5,924 nt of DNA, taken from an uncultured Fretibacterium sp. GTDB taxonomy: Bacteria > Synergistota > Synergistia > Synergistales > Aminobacteriaceae. The stretch is taken from assembly GCA_937911045.1 (NCBI GenBank), contig CALEPX010000062.1, positions 1 to 5,924 of the forward strand, given 5' to 3'. Within the stretch, counting starts at the first letter, position 1. Every line of letters starts with the position of its first letter. Both the position numbers and the translations under genes were made by a program. Under the pieces are notes generated by a model that was not told the DNA's origin, searched no databases, and worked only from the letters and a program-made list of their open reading frames with translations. Below are positions 5,185 through 5,924 of the stretch, one piece after another.

Positions 5185-5249
5185 AGAGCGGTCTGCTGGT
5201 TACGCCAGTACTGACGATGACCACAAAATTTCAAAAGGAAGGTGTTGCC

Positions 5250-5711
5250 ATGGAGAAATCTTTCGGTCAAAAATTGCGACGGTTAAGGAAGAGGGCTGGA
5301 TTAACACAAGAAAATTTAGCCGATATGGTGAATGTTCACTTTAACTCTATTAGTTTGTGGGAAAATGATAAAAACTCACCACATCTATATGAGCTAAAAA
5401 AAATTTGTAAAGCCTTAAATATTTCTGAAAGTGAACTTTTGTCAGATGACAATTCTAACGGAGGTGGTGAATGGGTGTTAGAAGTCAAAATGGCGGATAA
5501 CATGAAGGAATTTTTCGATGTAACGGACGGAATGCCGTGTATCGCACAAATTCTAACGAACCAGTTTGGCGGAGTGTTACATCTTGCAGGTGCTTATGAA
5601 GTTTTTGATGATGATAGCAAATTCAACGACCTCATTAAGCAGCTTAAAAGTGCAAGAAAATTTATCCGTCAAGCAGGGAAAAATTTTGGAAAATTAAAAG
5701 AAGGAGAATAA
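5250..5711 (+). CDS. Cro-like HTH transcriptional regulator (rightward)
   Basis: 153-residue DNA-binding protein. The XRE/HTH_3 domain is at residues 5-67 (FGQKLRRLRKRAGLTQENLA, then NVHFNSISLWEN at 28-39 as recognition helix). The C-terminal 85 residues (EWVLEVKMADNMKEFFDV, later FGGVLHLAGAYEVFDDD and a basic helical tail) are not recognised and carry no S24 peptidase signature. The ATG at 5250 is chosen because AAAAGGAAGG (5233-5242) lies 7 bases upstream and the domain starts right after it. The frame is open to TTG 5079, which would add 57 residues, but no ribosome binding site supports that. The gene is divergent from the leftward repressor and followed after 3 bases by the antirepressor. 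Position and shared recognition helix suggest the Cro side of the switch. Confidence 0.9.
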   Translation: MEKSFGQKLRRLRKRAGLTQENLADMVNVHFNSISLWENDKNSPHLYELKKICKALNISESELLSDDNSNGGGEWVLEVKMADNMKEFFDVTDGMPCIAQILTNQFGGVLHLAGAYEVFDDDSKFNDLIKQLKSARKFIRQAGKNFGKLKEGE

Positions 5712-5714
5712 TTC

Positions 5715-5924
5715 ATGGCAAATGAAATTCAGGTTTTTAATTTCACGGATCAGCATCAGGTTCGAGTGATTGTGCAAAACCGCGAGCCGTGGTTCTCAGG
5801 AAAAGACGTTGCCAAAGCTCTCGGATACACAAGAGCACGAAATGCCGTTAGAGACCATGTAAGCAAAAATGACAAGATGGCACTAAGTAATTTACCCGAG
5901 CACCAAAACGATGCTCGGGTAAAT
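5715..5924 (+). CDS. BRO-N domain antirepressor-like protein, 3' partial
   Basis: First 70 codons of a phage antirepressor-type protein with a BRO-N domain: EIQVFNFTDQHQVRVIVQNR, then EPWFSGKDVAKALGYTRARN and AVRDHV, matching the family pattern V-x-W-F-x-x-x-D-V-A-x-x-L-G-Y. BRO-N proteins bind DNA or partner proteins, and in phages several act as antirepressors controlling the lysogenic switch. The ATG at 5715 is supported by AAGGAG (5701-5706) 8 bases upstream, inside the end of the HTH gene, so the two genes form an operon with translational closeness. The window ends at 5924 without a stop, so the C-terminal domain, which usually defines function (ANT, P22_AR_C, KilA-type), is not seen. 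A 13-bp perfect inverted repeat lies at the cut end. Confidence 0.9.
   Translation, partial: MANEIQVFNFTDQHQVRVIVQNREPWFSGKDVAKALGYTRARNAVRDHVSKNDKMALSNLPEHQNDARVN
5890..5924 (+). repeat. 13-bp perfect inverted repeat inside the antirepressor gene
   Basis: ATTTACCCGAGCA (5890-5902) and its exact complement (5912-5924) flank a 9-base loop, CCAAAACGA. It ends at the window edge and may extend. The stem includes a GC-rich core (CCCGAGC). It lies within the BRO-N coding frame, where such a long perfect hairpin is not expected from protein coding alone. Confidence 0.7.

Larger units (their letters stand above)
4947..5249 (+). other. About 300-nt leader before the second HTH gene
   Basis: From the predicted start near 4947 to the ATG at 5250 there is no recognised gene. 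The region holds a 7-bp hairpin, the leader dyad at 5018-5042, a 31-codon ORF (5059-5154; MVLPHKSWLDPMSVSRSK start, with GGA 8 bases upstream of its ATG), and a 13-bp direct repeat CAAGAAAAATTCA (5118-5130 and 5172-5184). The HTH frame is itself open back to a TTG at 5079. It may be an untranslated leader, a short coding gene, or the remains of a deleted gene. Confidence 0.45.

Noticed and set aside
5079..5249. TTG at 5079 as start of the second HTH gene
   Set aside because: No ribosome binding site, and a strong one exists for ATG 5250 just before the HTH domain. The extension is kept only as an open possibility.

Overview
The window looks like the lysogeny and replication region of a mobile element: a prophage, a phage-plasmid or a related integrative element of a low-GC Gram-positive-type (Bacillota) host. 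The grounds are AT-rich DNA, strong AAGGAG-type ribosome binding sites, GTG starts, and the gene set: P4/D5-type primase-helicase, small serine recombinase, two divergent Cro/CI-like regulators and a BRO-N antirepressor. The genus cannot be settled from sequence alone.

Layout. (1) 1-2508 (+): the 3' 99% or so of a primase-helicase with TOPRIM and SF3 helicase motifs; it runs in from the left edge. (2) 2509-2929: AT-rich non-coding DNA with a 28-bp imperfect direct repeat pair (candidate recombination site) and a promoter/operator-like region ahead of the recombinase. (3) 2930-3499 (+): small serine recombinase, whose stop codon overlaps the stop of the convergent leftward operon. (4) 3496-4806 (-): a leftward operon from a TATAAT promoter: Cro/CI-type repressor, a small secreted ORF, a 99-codon ORF, and a small secreted coiled-coil/membrane protein. 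(5) 4807-5249: the divergent control region, with promoters on both strands, clustered TTGTGA half-sites including one 26-bp near-perfect operator, and a leader of about 300 nt. (6) 5250-5711 (+): the second Cro/CI-type regulator, then 5715-5924 (+): the start of a BRO-N antirepressor, cut by the window end.

How it may work (inference): the two divergent HTH proteins have nearly the same recognition helix (NVH-N--S-WEN), so they probably compete for the same TTGTGA operators as a CI/Cro-like switch. Neither has a recognisable S24 self-cleavage domain, so induction probably depends on another route, such as the adjacent antirepressor. The genes downstream of the leftward repressor would be expressed in the lysogen and encode exported or membrane proteins, as expected of lysogenic-conversion or exclusion genes.

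The most unusual signal is in that operon: the small secreted ORF contains A_AAA_AAG in the correct phase for -1 frameshifting, and the -1 frame leads straight into the following ORF. A 151-residue secreted fusion protein is therefore possible, either by programmed frameshifting or as the ancestral gene now split by an indel.
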